NCBI GenBank assembly: GCA_902728285.1
Contig: CACVBU010001035.1
Span: forward strand, 362,735 to 426,734
Source of the DNA: Clytia hemisphaerica
Lineage: Eukaryota; Cnidaria; Hydrozoa; Leptothecata; Clytiidae
Direction: 5' to 3'
DNA: 64,000 nucleotides
The notes under the pieces: model-generated
The model's database searches: none
The model's input: only the letters and a program-made list of their open reading frames with translations
What the model was told of the DNA's origin: nothing
Translations under genes and position numbers: made by a program
Part shown: positions 10,684 to 23,900 of the stretch, piece after piece
Layout of the letters: every line of letters begins with the position of its first letter
Numbering within the stretch: position 1 is the first letter of the stretch

Positions 10684-11489
10684 ACACTGTCAATAAGACT
10701 GTCATCAAATATTCGAACTATGCTCTTTCAAACAAACCGACCCAACGCAATTTCTTTTTTCCAATCCCTGACCCCCCTCCCCCAATCCTCAAAAAACCGA
10801 CACCCGATTATTTTTCCCGATTCGTTTTCAATATACTTCCCGGTTCTTCCGATTTCAATGATCAAATACCTGGCTAAATATTTCTTCGTCTTGTATGACG
10901 ATGTCACAAACTTTTAGGTCATTAAGAAATTGATGTTTTCGAAATTTGATTTTTTTTGTTGATTTATGGTTTTAAAAACGTTTTAATTGTAACTTAAACC
11001 TTCATATATTGTAATATAGTGCCAGCTCTTTAAACTTTCCATGACCCTGGTCTGGTGTAGATTTATGAATGATCTTTTTTTCAATCTGACCAAAAAAATT
11101 CTTGTTTGATCTTGTCTTTACAGTTATTCCTTATCACAACGAAAACATAACATGCACTCACGTAGTAGTGCGGTCATCTTGGAATCCGCAAATCGGACAG
11201 ATCTCTATAATAGCAAGATTATGTATGTGTGATTTTATTTGACGGAGATGGTTAACTTCTGATTTATCTAAACCCTGACCGACTGAGAACGAATGTAAAT
11301 CAGTATACTTTTACCGTTCTCGATTTTGCAGGACAAAACTGCAGGTTATTTCAAATCACTTCAGTGACTCCACCGTCCTCAAAAATGCAAACACATAAAT
11401 TCGCTGTGGTTTACATGAATGCGTGAATTCGAAAAAAGTTGAATCGTTGCGCTAATTTTCATTCCACTTGAGGTAGGCTTAACAAACCT
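10684..11489. other. Intergenic, no gene seen
   Basis: No supported coding region, only short low-complexity ORFs. Confidence 0.4.
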
Positions 11490-11632
11490 ATTCATGATAT
11501 GCACCATTGCAATGTCTTCCACGGACCCAACAGCTGATTGGTTGTAAGTGACGTAAAATCAGTCAATACGTCACTTTCAACCAATCAGCTGTTGGGTCAG
11601 TGGAAAACATTGCAATGGTGCATGTCATGAAT
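11490..11632. mobile_element. Palindromic MITE, ~143 bp
   Basis: Arms ATTCATGATATGCACCATTG and CAATGGTGCATGTCATGAAT are inverted. Inner arms CCCAACAGCTGATTGGTTG / CAACCAATCAGCTGTTGGG and GTGACGTA / TACGTCAC continue the fold almost to the centre, so the whole element can form one hairpin. Confidence 0.85.
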
Positions 11633-11649
11633 ACTACAGTCCCCACCGA

Positions 11650-11950
11650 AAATATTGGCACTTTTGGATATTTTAATATTTGTAAAACTTAAAAGCTCGG
11701 GCGAGAATTATGATTTCAGTACATTCCACTTTGTTTCATTGGATTTTTCCATGCTTCCAGGCTATATTGTCAGCCTTATTTGAATATTTTTGAGCTTGTA
11801 GACCCTCAGATCCTAAGGTCGTAAGTCTTAAGTCTCATGTTAAAACTCAGAGTTAAAACTCCAACCGTACTTCAAAGCACTTAAAAATCACTTATTGCGG
11901 TTTTCAAATTTTGAGGGAATTCCCCTTTTGTGCCAAATATTATGGTGGGG
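11650..11950. repeat. Dispersed repeat, shared with 22.6/23.3 kb
   Basis: The words 'gctcgggcga', 'cttccaggctatatt', 'accctcagatcctaa', 'gttaaaactcagagttaaaa' recur in order at 22610-22700 and 23300-23450, where a foreign segment splits them. An inverted diverged copy may lie at 31690-31980. Confidence 0.55.
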
Positions 11951-12755
11951 ATCGTAGACATCGCTACATTGTTCCTATTGTTTAGTTAGTATTTTTCAGG
12001 CCAACGTAGGGATTTCACGATAATGGAAATCTGGTACCAATATTTAGGTAAATTTTTCACTTTTTAACTTTGAACTTTTTACCAGAACGCACTTTTTATA
12101 TAAGAATGGTGTTTTTCAAACCCTTACAGGGAAATATCTCTGAAGATATTTGACAAGGTCCCGAATTCACTTAACATTCATATCTGACAGGGTCCATTTG
12201 TATCCAGCAACACGTCCCCGTCGGCCGTCAAAGTTATTTTTTACAAATTACTCCACTGCTCACAAATATTTCATCAACAAGTACAAACAAACACTCAAAG
12301 CCCAAATTAAAACTTTTCCGCAAGTAAAATTATCTTTTGATTATACTGTTATTTATATTTTATTCCAGATTTCAAAAATTTTATTCATCTATTCTAAATT
12401 GCCACCCCTTCAGTCAATATCTCCTTCAATCAATCATATCTATGAAAAACAAGTCAAACGAGTTCTTCCCGTTTGGTCAATAATTTCCAATAATAAAACA
12501 TTTCTACCTTTTTTAACCAGCGCCCATAACCTCATAAACTTTTCAGAGAGTCGAAAATGAATTCTTTTTCAACACATTGACAAAAAAGAAATAATGAAGA
12601 AAACAGTGGAAGGCCCGATATTTAGTTTTCCTATTTTTAAATAAATATTTATATTTCCCACCCCTAACTTCAAAGGTTTCAGTTTTCAGTAGCCGAAAGC
12701 AGCAAGAAATTGAAAAAGAAAAACGTGTTCTTAATTCTTAAGGGAAATCCTTAGT
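11951..12755. other. Intergenic, no supported gene
   Basis: A 136-codon plus-strand ORF (12150-12560) is Ser/Lys/Ile-rich with no recognisable motif. The GC-richer spot at 12190-12230 stands out but reads as a short coding-like segment only. Confidence 0.35.
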
Positions 12756-13054
12756 CACGCACCCTTCTCACAGACCCACTGGGAACCCTTCCCACTGGAA
12801 AAATTGGCCAAAATATCGTCCCCGGTGTAAAATTATCCTCCAATTTTTGTCCCCATTGAAAATAATCAAACCGATCCTCATTGTAAAGCATTGTGTTATT
12901 TTTCCCATCCCCATTGAATTTTCTGACTTGAAAACGAAAGAAAATGAATCCCGGCCATGAAAAATATGGAAATATCACTCCCCATCGAGTTTCAGTCTGT
13001 TATTTTTACCCCCACTGGCTGACAAAATCCTACAAGGTCTGTGATAAGGGAGTG
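12756..13054. mobile_element. CACAGACCC-type TIR repeat
   Basis: Starts CACGCACCCTTCTCACAGAC and ends GGTCTGTGATAAGGGAGTG, with inner words 'ggccaaaatatcgtcccc' and 'tgtccccattgaaaataatc' also present at 33.5 and 19.5 kb. Non-coding, about 300 bp. Confidence 0.65.
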
Positions 13055-14200
13055 TTTATGAATAGTTTTTATTATGTATTTCTAAAAGAAAATGTTTATG
13101 GCTAGGCTGCTCACATTCTCTCTGACTATGTTTTTATTTAGGGGACGCGTATCGTGTATAAAATTTCCGTCCGAGAGTTGCCCCTGTCTTTGTGGTTTTC
13201 GTTTTGTGTGGCGTAACTAAAGTGTGTCCCAAAAGAATTGTGGGTAAATTTTTACATAAAACTCACTCAAAGCTCATTACAATTCTCTGTACAATCGCAA
13301 TAGATATTAAATTCCCAAGATGATTGAATAGGTTTTAAGTATAAAAGTCATATAAAGTTTGGCATAACTTATGAGTTTTACTAATATATAAAAATTTGTC
13401 CGCTTGTTTGGGACATATTGAATTTTTATTAAGCCTTTTTCTTTAAAATTAAAATACGTCATAAGACGAAATACTCGTCGGTTTAAAGAATTTGCCGGTG
13501 AAAAATTTCGTCACCATGTAAATTTTCGTCAATTTTTGCCGATTAATTTTTTACCGAAAATGTAATAGCTCATCTTTTGTTACATGAGGGAATTTCAGAG
13601 TGAACTTTGAAAATTTGATCATAAAAAGTGAAAACCGTCACTCGAGAGATTAGGTCACCTCGTTTTACAAAGAGAGTAAGAATCGATTGCGAAAAGAATG
13701 CCATTACATGAACACTAGGTCATTCACAATTTTTGTAAACAAACAGAAAGGTCAAGAGAGATAACTTAAATATTGACAAATGAAAAACTACCATCGTAGC
13801 TTTTCCAGTGCCATCTTTCTAACAGAAAAAGACCAGAAATCTGGGTACAATAGCTGAAAATGAGATTAGGTAGTTTTGTAAGTAAGCATATGATCTTTCG
13901 TAACTTTAGAAAAAAACCTTTTTCAATCACCGGTTATCCTGGGAAAAATAGTGCAAGAATCCTGGAAAAGTCAGTAGAATCTTAGTGCATGAACGATGGT
14001 ACAATCGTTGTCAAAACTGGTGTCCGATGACCCTTTTTCAGTCCCCCATCTCCCCCCAAAATCAATGTTGGAGTTGATATTGGTATTGGGGGAGGGGGTG
14101 GACAAACAGTTCTCTCCAGGATTGTAACTGAAAACCATCCCGGAATACTCATTTTTAATAGTCTTGGTTTTAATCGAAGTGGATATCCTCTTATTACACT
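13055..14200. other. Intergenic downstream of RGS22-like gene
   Basis: No supported genes. AT-rich with scattered short poly(A)/poly(T) runs. Confidence 0.35.
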
Positions 14201-14450
14201 CTTTTTATTCTATAAGAACAACTTTATAAGAACAATGAGGCTCAAAATCTCCAAAAAATAAGAACAATTTAAGAACAATACTGAGCCTGGAATTACTCGA
14301 TTTCAAGCAATCTAGTAAAAATTTAGTATAAAACCCTATATCCATCCTATATAAATAAGAGCAGGATAAGAACAATTTAAGGCTTAAAGTGCTAAAAAAT
14401 GAAGTACAGTCGAACTTCATCATAGAATTACTGGTTCTTATAAAAAAGAT
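14201..14450. mobile_element. Diverged copy of TATAAGAAC TIR family
   Basis: TTCTATAAGAAC at the left and GGTTCTTATAAAAAAG at the right, with repeated 'taagaacaatttaagaacaat' and 'gaggctcaaaa' words shared with the family at 46-57 kb. The outer ACACGT end is lost. Confidence 0.5.
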
Positions 14451-14878
14451 TGTAGTTTGTAGGGATCATTGTACTCGATTTGAACTTCAAATTTAAAGCT
14501 TGGGATAGTTGATATAAGAGGGTATGGGCTAAACCTTTTTTGTGTAGTTTTGGCAGTTTTCGCTCAATCAAAGTGCAGTACCAATTTAACGGGATAAATC
14601 TTGACCACACCCATTATTGAGGTAACAAAAAAAATGTTGAATAAGATTTTACACTTTGTCAATCTTTTAGTAGAATAAAGATTATAATACATAAGTTTAG
14701 TATTACAATAGACTTTGGGACACATGACATGGAAGTTTGCCAACACTTTGTTTACTTTTTTAAAGTACAGTTGCTTCATGTTGTTGTCTTTGGCAATCTC
14801 TTGTTCAGTAAATTCATAATCTTGAATGTCAACACAAATTGCAAGAGTAACGTTTGTTTGTTGACGTCCATGTTATTA

Positions 14879-14947
14879 TCAATTTTCCATGAGGGGTAGC
14901 TTATTCAATAGAATCGAGGGGTTTTTTCGCCGCCTTGCGGTACCATC
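14879..14947 (-). CDS. RGS22: RGS22-like exon 19 (stop)
   Basis: 22 codons plus TGA, acceptor ttcctttttag. Basic tail DGTARRRKNPSILLNKLPLM. A further 3' exon cannot be excluded, but phase and the in-frame stop fit. Confidence 0.65.
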   Translation of the reverse strand, partial: DGTARRRKNPSILLNKLPLMEN

Positions 14948-17900
14948 CTAAAAGGAAAGAGAAATTTAGAGAGTTGTAATATCTAAGGAATTCATTGCAT
15001 AAAGTGGCGTTTGCTCCACACTTGCAGCGATTTCCTTTAAACCCATTCCCCGTGTCACAGACCCAGTGAAACTCCTGCACAACTAAAAACACTCCTGTCT
15101 CACAGCCTGGAACTTTTTTCTTCAGTGGGGATAAAAACTCCCATCGAAATCCCAATTGAAAAATTGAAATTTCAGGGTATTTTCCCACCGGGGACGAAAT
15201 TTCGGCCGAATTTCCCAGTGGGGCTGCCCAGCGGGTCTGTGACAAAGAGGTGTCTAAAAGAATTGCGCCAAATTTTCGTCCCGGAGTGAAAAATGTCCTA
15301 CAACTTCAGCCTCACTGGAAAATGTGAAACATTGTACTCCAAAACCACCCCACTGGATTTTTTGAGCTGGGATCAAAGGACTTTTTATCCCCATTGTGGG
15401 AAAAGTTCCACCGGGGCTGTGAGATAGTGGTATCGAGTGATAAATAGAGGTAGCATACCTTCCATGAGTATCCGTTGAAAAGGGAGAACGAGAGGAAATT
15501 ATTTTCACACATCTCTTGTGCTTCTTCATGCTTAACGATGATTGGTTGAAACGGACTCTGATCTTCCCAATGAACTTTCTTCTTTTCAACAACGCTGCAC
15601 GCTGGAAAGTTAAATATGTATAAAAACGTCAATATGATAGTCTTTCTCTGTGGGGCGAAAAAGCGATAAGGTTTCCGCCCACGCTTGTGGATCAAGTTAC
15701 ATATTTAACAAGTTTGAAAACGGTGTATATTTCACATCAATGCGCTGCGACTGCTAGGGGGAGGAAGTGAGAAATGAGATATAGCCGAAAACTGGAGTCT
15801 GATCTTGAACTTTTGTGCCACGTTTTATCTAGATTTAGAACGCCATGCGACGGATGGATCTAGTGTCTGGTGGTACACGCGTGATACATTAGTAAATACA
15901 GAGACTCTAGAGCCTAGAGACTCCCATAACTCGAATACGCACGGGAACACAATTTTGTTCGGCATTGTTAACTGAAAGGACTATAAAAGGACATTCAAGT
16001 TGAACTTTACTGCATTACTTTCAGTCACACATTTTTTATGAAAAACATACGGACCCGCTTAAAGTGCGTAGGAAACACGAGTGCCTTCAAATGCTAAAAA
16101 GGAAATCCCCTCTAGCCTTCGACTTTATCTTATTTGACGGGGATGCGTATCATGTAAAATTATAAAAATATAAAATTTCCGTTCGAAAACCCCGTGTGTT
16201 TTTGAGAGGTATACTTTACCGAACAGGCTGAGTTACGCTTTCTGTTTGTCTTTACACGAAAAGCGAAGGAGGGTCATATCTAGACGATGCTATCGTCCGT
16301 TAAACGCGGGAAAAAATTCGGGCGTCAGGGCGGTTTACGGGAAAAAAGTGGCGGTAGAGTTTTGCTTAATACTCGAGCCTGACCAAGGGGCACACACTTG
16401 CTTATAAAAAAAACATGTATATCATATCAGAGGTGATTATTTATACAAGATACCTGACTTTTCTTTGTTTTTGAGATGTGTTTTGATGAAGAGGGTCCAG
16501 AAAGGGAGAAGTTCTTTCAGTATCATGTTACTGGCTTCGTCGAACAAATGAATGTCGATGAACCTTCGGAATGTGTGTTGAACTTTTTGAGATATACGAG
16601 AAGCAACTTCTGGGGAAACATCAACCTTCAAAAATACAACACTTGATTTATTTATCACAGATACCACTTAGTATCAAAACAACGGTCCTTTAACGTTCGA
16701 TGAAATAGAAGATACGCGTTAAGCGAGGCAAGGTTGAGGGTTCGAATCCCAGCGGATTTCCAAGATTTCCCAAAATGGTACTTGCTGCCTCTCTGCTTGA
16801 TGCTCAACAATTAAAGAGACAATATCAAGGGCTAAGTGTAATGGTGTAATGTTGGAGGTTTGAGAATTGATACTATGTTTCGGTGAAGAATGATTGACTC
16901 GGGTGAAACATATAACAATTTAAAATAATTTTTTGAAACCAAAAGGAAATTCATATTCTTGCGAATAAGAGGGGAGCGGGGCAACTTAACGCCCAAGAAA
17001 GAGAGAATGGTGAAAAGGGACAGGAACAAACCTGTAACCAAGGAGGAGAAACAGAATCCAGGAAAACATCCACGATCACCTCCGCTTTGCGACTTGATGA
17101 TTCCTAAAAGAAAATGGGAGTTTTGAATATTCATAAAGATCTAATAAACAAGAGGACTGGGGTATAGCTGGGAGAACGGAAAGTTTCGAAAGATTCTGAT
17201 TACGGAATGTGTTTTTTTCATTAGAAGGCCCTTTTTTTCAAAAAACTACGCAAATCTCGATAAAAACAGACTTAAAGGCTCTGACCATAGTGAATTTTCA
17301 ATATTTGCCACTACAAAAGATAAAGTTCTACTTGATGTAGCACACAAAACTGTGGCATGTTATACATTTTCTGTTAGGCCAATTATCCGCGAGTCTTAAA
17401 ATTTAAGAATCACAATGAAAAAATTTGATGAAAAAGACTTTCGCGAAGAAGAGTAGTTCAACTTTGAAGAGCTTAGTTTCGGCGAAGAAAAAACAATTTG
17501 GAAATTTTTTTGCGGTAGATGGTGTATCTTTTACACGTTTTTTTTTTTATTAGAACACCTAAAATTTGGCTGAGCCTGGATGTGCTTATTTTTTTTAGCA
17601 ATTTTCAGCCTAAAATGTTCTTAAATGCGTTCTTAATTTTTCAGACTACTCTAAATCGACAATATGATACAAAATAAAGAGCACTTAAATTTGGCAAAAT
17701 TTGGACAATATTCGACTCTCGACTTTTGAAGATCCACCCCTAAATTCGGTTAAAACTGCTTAAAAAGAGGGAAAAATTGTAGTTTCTCGTCATTTTTTTC
17801 CAAACTGAGGCTGGGGATGTTCTTAAGATGTTCTTAATTTTTCGACGAATTTCAGCCTATATGTTCTTATAAACTAGGTTCTAATAAAAAAAAAAACGTG

Positions 17901-20900
17901 TATCGAACTAAAATTTTTTTTCGGAAAATTTTTTTCAAAGCTTATTTGCTTCAAAATCTTGAAAATAGTGCTTTTTGACCAGTTTTCCATCCCAATTTTT
18001 CATAGAAAAACATTCATAACTTTTGATGCATTAATTTAGAAAATGTTTCCGAAAAATTTAAAAAGTTTAAAAGTTCAATTTTTTCGGACAGTTTGAAAAA
18101 ATTTCGAAACAAAAAGGTTAATTACCCATTAAAACTTAGTACTTTTTAATATTATTAACGTCTTTTTAAAGTTCATAACGTCATTTTTGCAATTAGTACT
18201 AGTAATCGTATGGTTTGGAGTGCAATTAACGATTAATCACGAGTAACAAAGGAGAAAATAGTAATTTGCACGAGTCCGAAGGACGAGTGCAAATTACGGT
18301 ATTTTCTCCTTTGTTACGAGTGATTAATCGTTAATTGCACGACAAAACATACGATTCCGAGGTAATCGTCAGTAAATAATCATTAGTAAATCATAGTGGT
18401 TTTGAAAAAGAATCTTTTTCTAACTTTTATATTTTTGTAAACATTCGAAAACCTCCTTTTTTTCTTTTGTTTAAAAAGAAAACATTGCAGTGTAATTTTT
18501 CTTTCTTTTCAATTAAAAGAAGCTATCGTAACGTAAAATTTCTTTGTTCTTTTTTATATTGAAGAAAAAAAATGTCTTTGTTTTTATTATATAGTAAAAA
18601 AAAGTCTCTGGAGAGAAAAGAATAAGGGGACAAAAGTGTCCCCCCGCCGAAGAGTGCAAAAAGTGGTAATAGTGCAATTAACGATTAATTGCACTCCTCT
18701 AAACCAATCAGATTCGAGTAATTTTGCACGGCTGACGATTAGTATATGTAATCACATGATAACGAGTGCAATTCGAGAATAATTGCACGAGTGATTTTTT
18801 TGTTATTAATTTTCCGAGTCCGAAAGGACGAGGAAAATTCGAAATTATGTGATTACGAGCTAATCGCACAATGACTTTCACTACTTTTTCCCAGTTAGGA
18901 AAGTAAATTACAGAAATTACACTGAGAGTTTTATATTTTTCTCTTCTCTCTGTGTCTTTCTTTTTTTGTTGTTTATTGATTTTGTTTCTCACAAAATAAA
19001 TTTCGAATGCAATTAAAACGTTCGATGCAAAAAAATGCAAGAAAAAACATTAAAATCAATTTTGTAAACATTGGCGCGGCATTGAAGAGTGTGATTAACT
19101 ATTAATTGCTCTCTACAGGATGCAATTAACGATTAATTGCTCTCTTTGAGGGCGTGCCAAATAAGAAAAAATAACCCATCGTGCGATTAAATTCTTAATT
19201 ACTCTTAAGGGATTTGATTAAAAAGCAATTTATTAAGGCAATTCTTTGTTGAAAGTGTTGAACCTAAAACCAAAACATAACTTGTATGTTCAATCAAATA
19301 CTTAAATCAATTTTTCGACTATGGTTGGAGCCCTTAAAAGCGCCAGAACCAATGTTTTTGTAAAACAAAGACATAAGATCTGCTTTTCTTGGTTTTTGTA
19401 TTTAAAAGCATAGGTACACACCTTTTCACTGATCCCCGATAGGATTTTTTAAGCCAATGCGCTGAATTTGAATTTCACTTATTTTGAAAGTTTTGAAAAA
19501 AAATTCAGTGGGAATGGACAAATTGCACAATATTTTGCAGTGAGGATTTGTTTATTTGATTACTTTCAGCGTGGACAGAAATTAAAGAGTATAATAAACC
19601 ACGGGAGACAATATTTTGGCCACCTTTTCCAGTTGGGGGGGGGGGTCCAACCTGGTCTAAAAATTTGGCTATAATTCTCCACTGGGTACAATATTTGGCC
19701 AATTTGAGGGGCCCACCGGATCAGTGAGAAGGGAGTGTATAGGTTTGTCCTTACCTCATCCATGTAAAGAAACACTTCCTGAAAGACAAAAGGGGAAAGG
19801 CATATTAAAACTGGAAGAATTTAGCCAGAATATTTTCATCTACGTTCAATGGTTTCCTGAAATGAAATGGCCCAGAGGAAATTATTGTCGAAATATCTTG
19901 ACGTTACAAATCCTATACCAACCTCATGCCCCTGTATTCCAGGCTTTATTTACGTTACTGATTGACGCCGGAGAATATCATCTGGCGCTATTAGTAAGCA
20001 TAGAAAAGCTGATAATACGCAGGGTTGATCTTATACTACAATAGCACACCGCTATGCAAACGTCATAATTATTGCTTTTAACATTTGACCGTTGAAATTC
20101 AATCCCATTGCAAAAGCAATTAATGCAAAGGATGATGAAATTAAAACTGGGACAAACAGTAATTTTGATGTCTATTTTTGGGACAAGCTGGAGCTTTTAC
20201 AAGCTCTTATTTGATTTGGTTGGTTGTTAAGATGTATAAAAGAATCTTATTACTTTTTCTAAAGAACGCGTCATCTCTATCACTTTAAATGACCAATTAG
20301 TGAAGTATCTTGTAAAAACTCCAGCTCGACTATCCTATTTTTAGAATCACTGTGGTATGCTATTTGCCAGCTACTCTAAGGTCCCGAATAGACGTCCCCA
20401 CCCGTTTATTAATTTTCGAAAATTTTTCCGACCTCCGCGTTCTTATTAGGACCCCCCCCCCCGTTTATTAATTTTCCGTTTGTTTTGTTTTTGAGTTATA
20501 GTGTAAATCAGGCTTAATCTATTTCGAACGACCTTAGAGTACTGCAAACCAGGTCAAATGCGTGTCAAATGATGATGATTTTCAGGTCACGTTTATTATA
20601 TTTTGCAAAGATTTCGGACTCCCTTTTATTCATACCCCCTATTATTCGGGACCTTAGGTTGTGCTAAAATCAGTTACTGACAGGATAATCGATAATACAG
20701 GAAAGATAAAAAATAAATACCGTAAAATTTTAGAGCGAATTTATAAAGAAAAGCAATATTTCGATAATTCTCGGTGAAAAGTTGAACAGATTTTCTTTAT
20801 ATAGCGAAAGTTTATGGGCTAGATAATAAAACATTTACCTTATATTTGATGACCTCAATGAAAAAAAGAAGATTTTTTCCAGCTCTTGGAAATCCCATAT

Positions 20901-23900
20901 CTTCACATCTCACAAGATATCTGTGGAATTTACTGATCAAAGTCTGATTCTTTTTGGAGGAGAGGTTGGAGACGGTTTTAAGAAATTGTTGATGGTGTTC
21001 TCGTCGTTTGGTACTGGACGTGGTACCCTCCTGGAAAAAAAAACTTCTATGTATTCCTCATGGCAGAGTCCCCTTTTTTGCAAAGATATATTGTAGCAAA
21101 TGAAAAATACCCCTGTCTCACAGCCCCGGTGGAACTTTTTCCAACAGTGGGGATAAAAATTTCTATCGAAATCCCAATGGGGAGAAATTCTATTGTTCCC
21201 GAGCTTTAAATATCCAGTGAGGATTGTTTTGGACAGCAAATTATTGCATTAAATTTCGAATGTGACAAAGTCAATTTCCCAGTGGGGCTGAAATTGTAGG
21301 GTATTTTGTCCACCGGGAACGAAATTTTGGCGAAATTTTTTAGTGGGGTTGAGGTCCCGGCGGGTCTGTGGCACAGGGGTGTGACAAAATAAAGTAAATT
21401 TCTTTCGACTCGACTGGGGATCAATTACCAAATCAATACTTTGAAAACGAGATAATAGTTGCCCGTGATGCAATTTATGAAAAGGTCTACTATTACTTTA
21501 AAGGTCTTTTTCTTCAAATCGGCGACAAATTTGTTTGCGAGAAGAGCTTCTTGCCACCGTTGGTCTGCCACTTCATCCTTTTGTTCCGATCGACTCTCCT
21601 TGGGACCAGCTTCATTTTTACTGTCGCTTCGATTGAAATGATTCATATACTGTAAAGAAAGATTGGAGATTCATTTGTTAGCTCTTTCCCAATGTATAGA
21701 ATTATCAGTAACATTTGTTCCCATTGCTTAAATCACCACGACTCCATACTGAACCTACAACTTATTGACTTCAAATGCCCGAGGTTATTGGTACTCTTTG
21801 AATTTGGCCATCTCTCCACTTAAATGAACCAGCCCTGCTCTATTAGTACCCATCCTCACGGCAAAAACCCGCTCACTCACTTCAACAAACACTTATTCAA
21901 TCACCTCACAAAACCCACTCACTTAATAATTTTTACTGATAACTCATAACCTAGCAAATTGACTTTTGCGTCGTTTACTTTCTCTGCTAATTTCCTGTCT
22001 GTATTTACTCTCTGTAATTCGAATCTTTCTTTAATTCGAAGAATTTTTTTGGTCATTTAAAGATTGAATTAGAGACCAACAGAGTGATGGAAATCGCGTC
22101 ATGGGATCATTGAGTTTGATGCCTCGGAGGGCTAGAGAGGAATCTTAAACCTCTCTCAAGCAAGGAAAATTGAAACCTTAAGTTTGCCCCACATTTAGAA
22201 ATTATGTTTGAAAAACACACATGTCAGGTGTTCTGGATGGGAAACAAGTGACTTCATTTCCCATTCAGGAGTTTCGAATCTAGCCCCTTCGGACCTTTAA
22301 AATCATTGGATGGCGGGATTGCTTTCTTACTTTGATATAGGAATCAAATGAGGATGTTAGTTGTGGTAACACGAATTGTTGAGCTTCACGAAGCAATGAA
22401 GATGTCGGTCTTTCTTTGGTTACTGTAGAAACCAACACTTTGGGTAAGTCAATCGATCTAAACAAGGAAAATAAATAAATAAGACTCCTTAGAGAAAGTT
22501 TTGGAAGAATATGTTTTACTTGGTAAGAGTTTTACTTAGTGGTCAAACAATCTACGTAAAAATCTATTGATGATTTTGGTTATTTCCTCGTTTTTAGAAA
22601 TTTAAAGTTCGGGCGAAAAGGTCACTTTTGGGCTGTTTATTAAATGTAATCGAATATTTCAATTTGGGAGGGGTTTATAGACTTCCAGGCTATATTCTGA
22701 GCGTAATTGGACTTCTCTCAGGGGGGGGGGGGTCTTGCAGTTACTCATTGACACTATGTGGAGTAACTGCAATTTTGGACATTTTCTACAGACACCACCA
22801 CCCTTGCAGTTATTCCATAGTGTACTAACTGATTTTACCCTCAAAATTGGTGTATACCACCCCCAAAAATGCCAAATTTGGCAATTTTTTCACTGAATTC
22901 CTCATTTTTGATACCATTTTACTGGGTACGTCTTATTAACGACCGTTCAAGAGTTAAATATCTCAATCATTTTCCAAGTTTGTTAAAATATCTTTCATGC
23001 CTTGATTGAAGAAAAAAATTTGTCATTTTTTTTTTGACTTTTGAAAAAAATTTTTTGAATTTTTTTGCTTCCGGAATTTTTAAAAACCTAAAATTTTAAG
23101 TGAAAAATTGAAAAATGTGCCCACTTAGTACACCATGTCCTACCAAAATCGACAATTTTGGGCTTAGGCACCACCCATGTTGCAGTTAGTCCACTGGTGG
23201 AGTAATTGTTCTCCTAAATTTTGGTTTATATACCACCACGGTAGTAATTGTCATAGTGTTTATATAATAACTGCATGACCTCCCTGCTTCTCTTGAACTT
23301 TCAGATCCGACTTTTGGATCCTCAGATCTTAAAGTCCTAAGTATTAAGTCTGGTTTTAAAATTCAGAGTTAAAAATCTATTTTTCCAACCTAAGTTAGAG
23401 CGCTTCCAAATCGTTTATAGCTATAAGGTTTCGTGGAAATTCCCTTTTTTTCTCAGATATTATGACCTTGATTGCAAATTCCCAATGATACCCCTTGAAA
23501 ACACAGCAGAACTTCCTACAAAGATGCAAGATAGAGAGAGAGAGCTTACTTTCTTGATGTCGTTTCGAAGAATGTTTTGAAGATAGCGATCGAATTAGAT
23601 TCTCGTTGCGCCATTTTGCTTGCACCGAAGAGCGAAAAATAATTTTCGATTTCCAAATACATTAACAATTCATTCATTAACCCTTTCCCTTCATGCTCTT
23701 GTACAAATGATTTGAAGGATGACATCACTCTAGAATGATAAAGGGCATATAAACCTTAAAAACCTTACTCCATATCTCAAATTTTCCTTAACTCGAACAA
23801 ATTTGCATTCCCCGCTCGTGTTCGAGTTAAAGATGTTCCACTGTAGTGATACCCCAGCTGGCCCACAACGTTGTTTCAACGTTCGTTTAACGTTATATGG

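Noticed and set aside
12150-12560. 136-aa plus-strand ORF
   Set aside because: No recognisable motif, Ile/Lys/Ser-rich as expected from AT bias; not supported by splice or family evidence.
16725-16765. tRNA gene suggested by GGGTTCGAATCCCAGC
   Set aside because: B-box-like only; no A box or cloverleaf upstream.
16832-17134. 100-aa minus ORF (MNIQNSHFLLGIIK...)
   Set aside because: Wrong frame: the real exon 16 at 17103-17032 is read in another frame giving ESSSRKAEVIVDVF.
19724-20044. 106-aa plus-strand ORF in RGS22 intron 15
   Set aside because: Overlaps the end of a CACAGACCC repeat and has no family signal.
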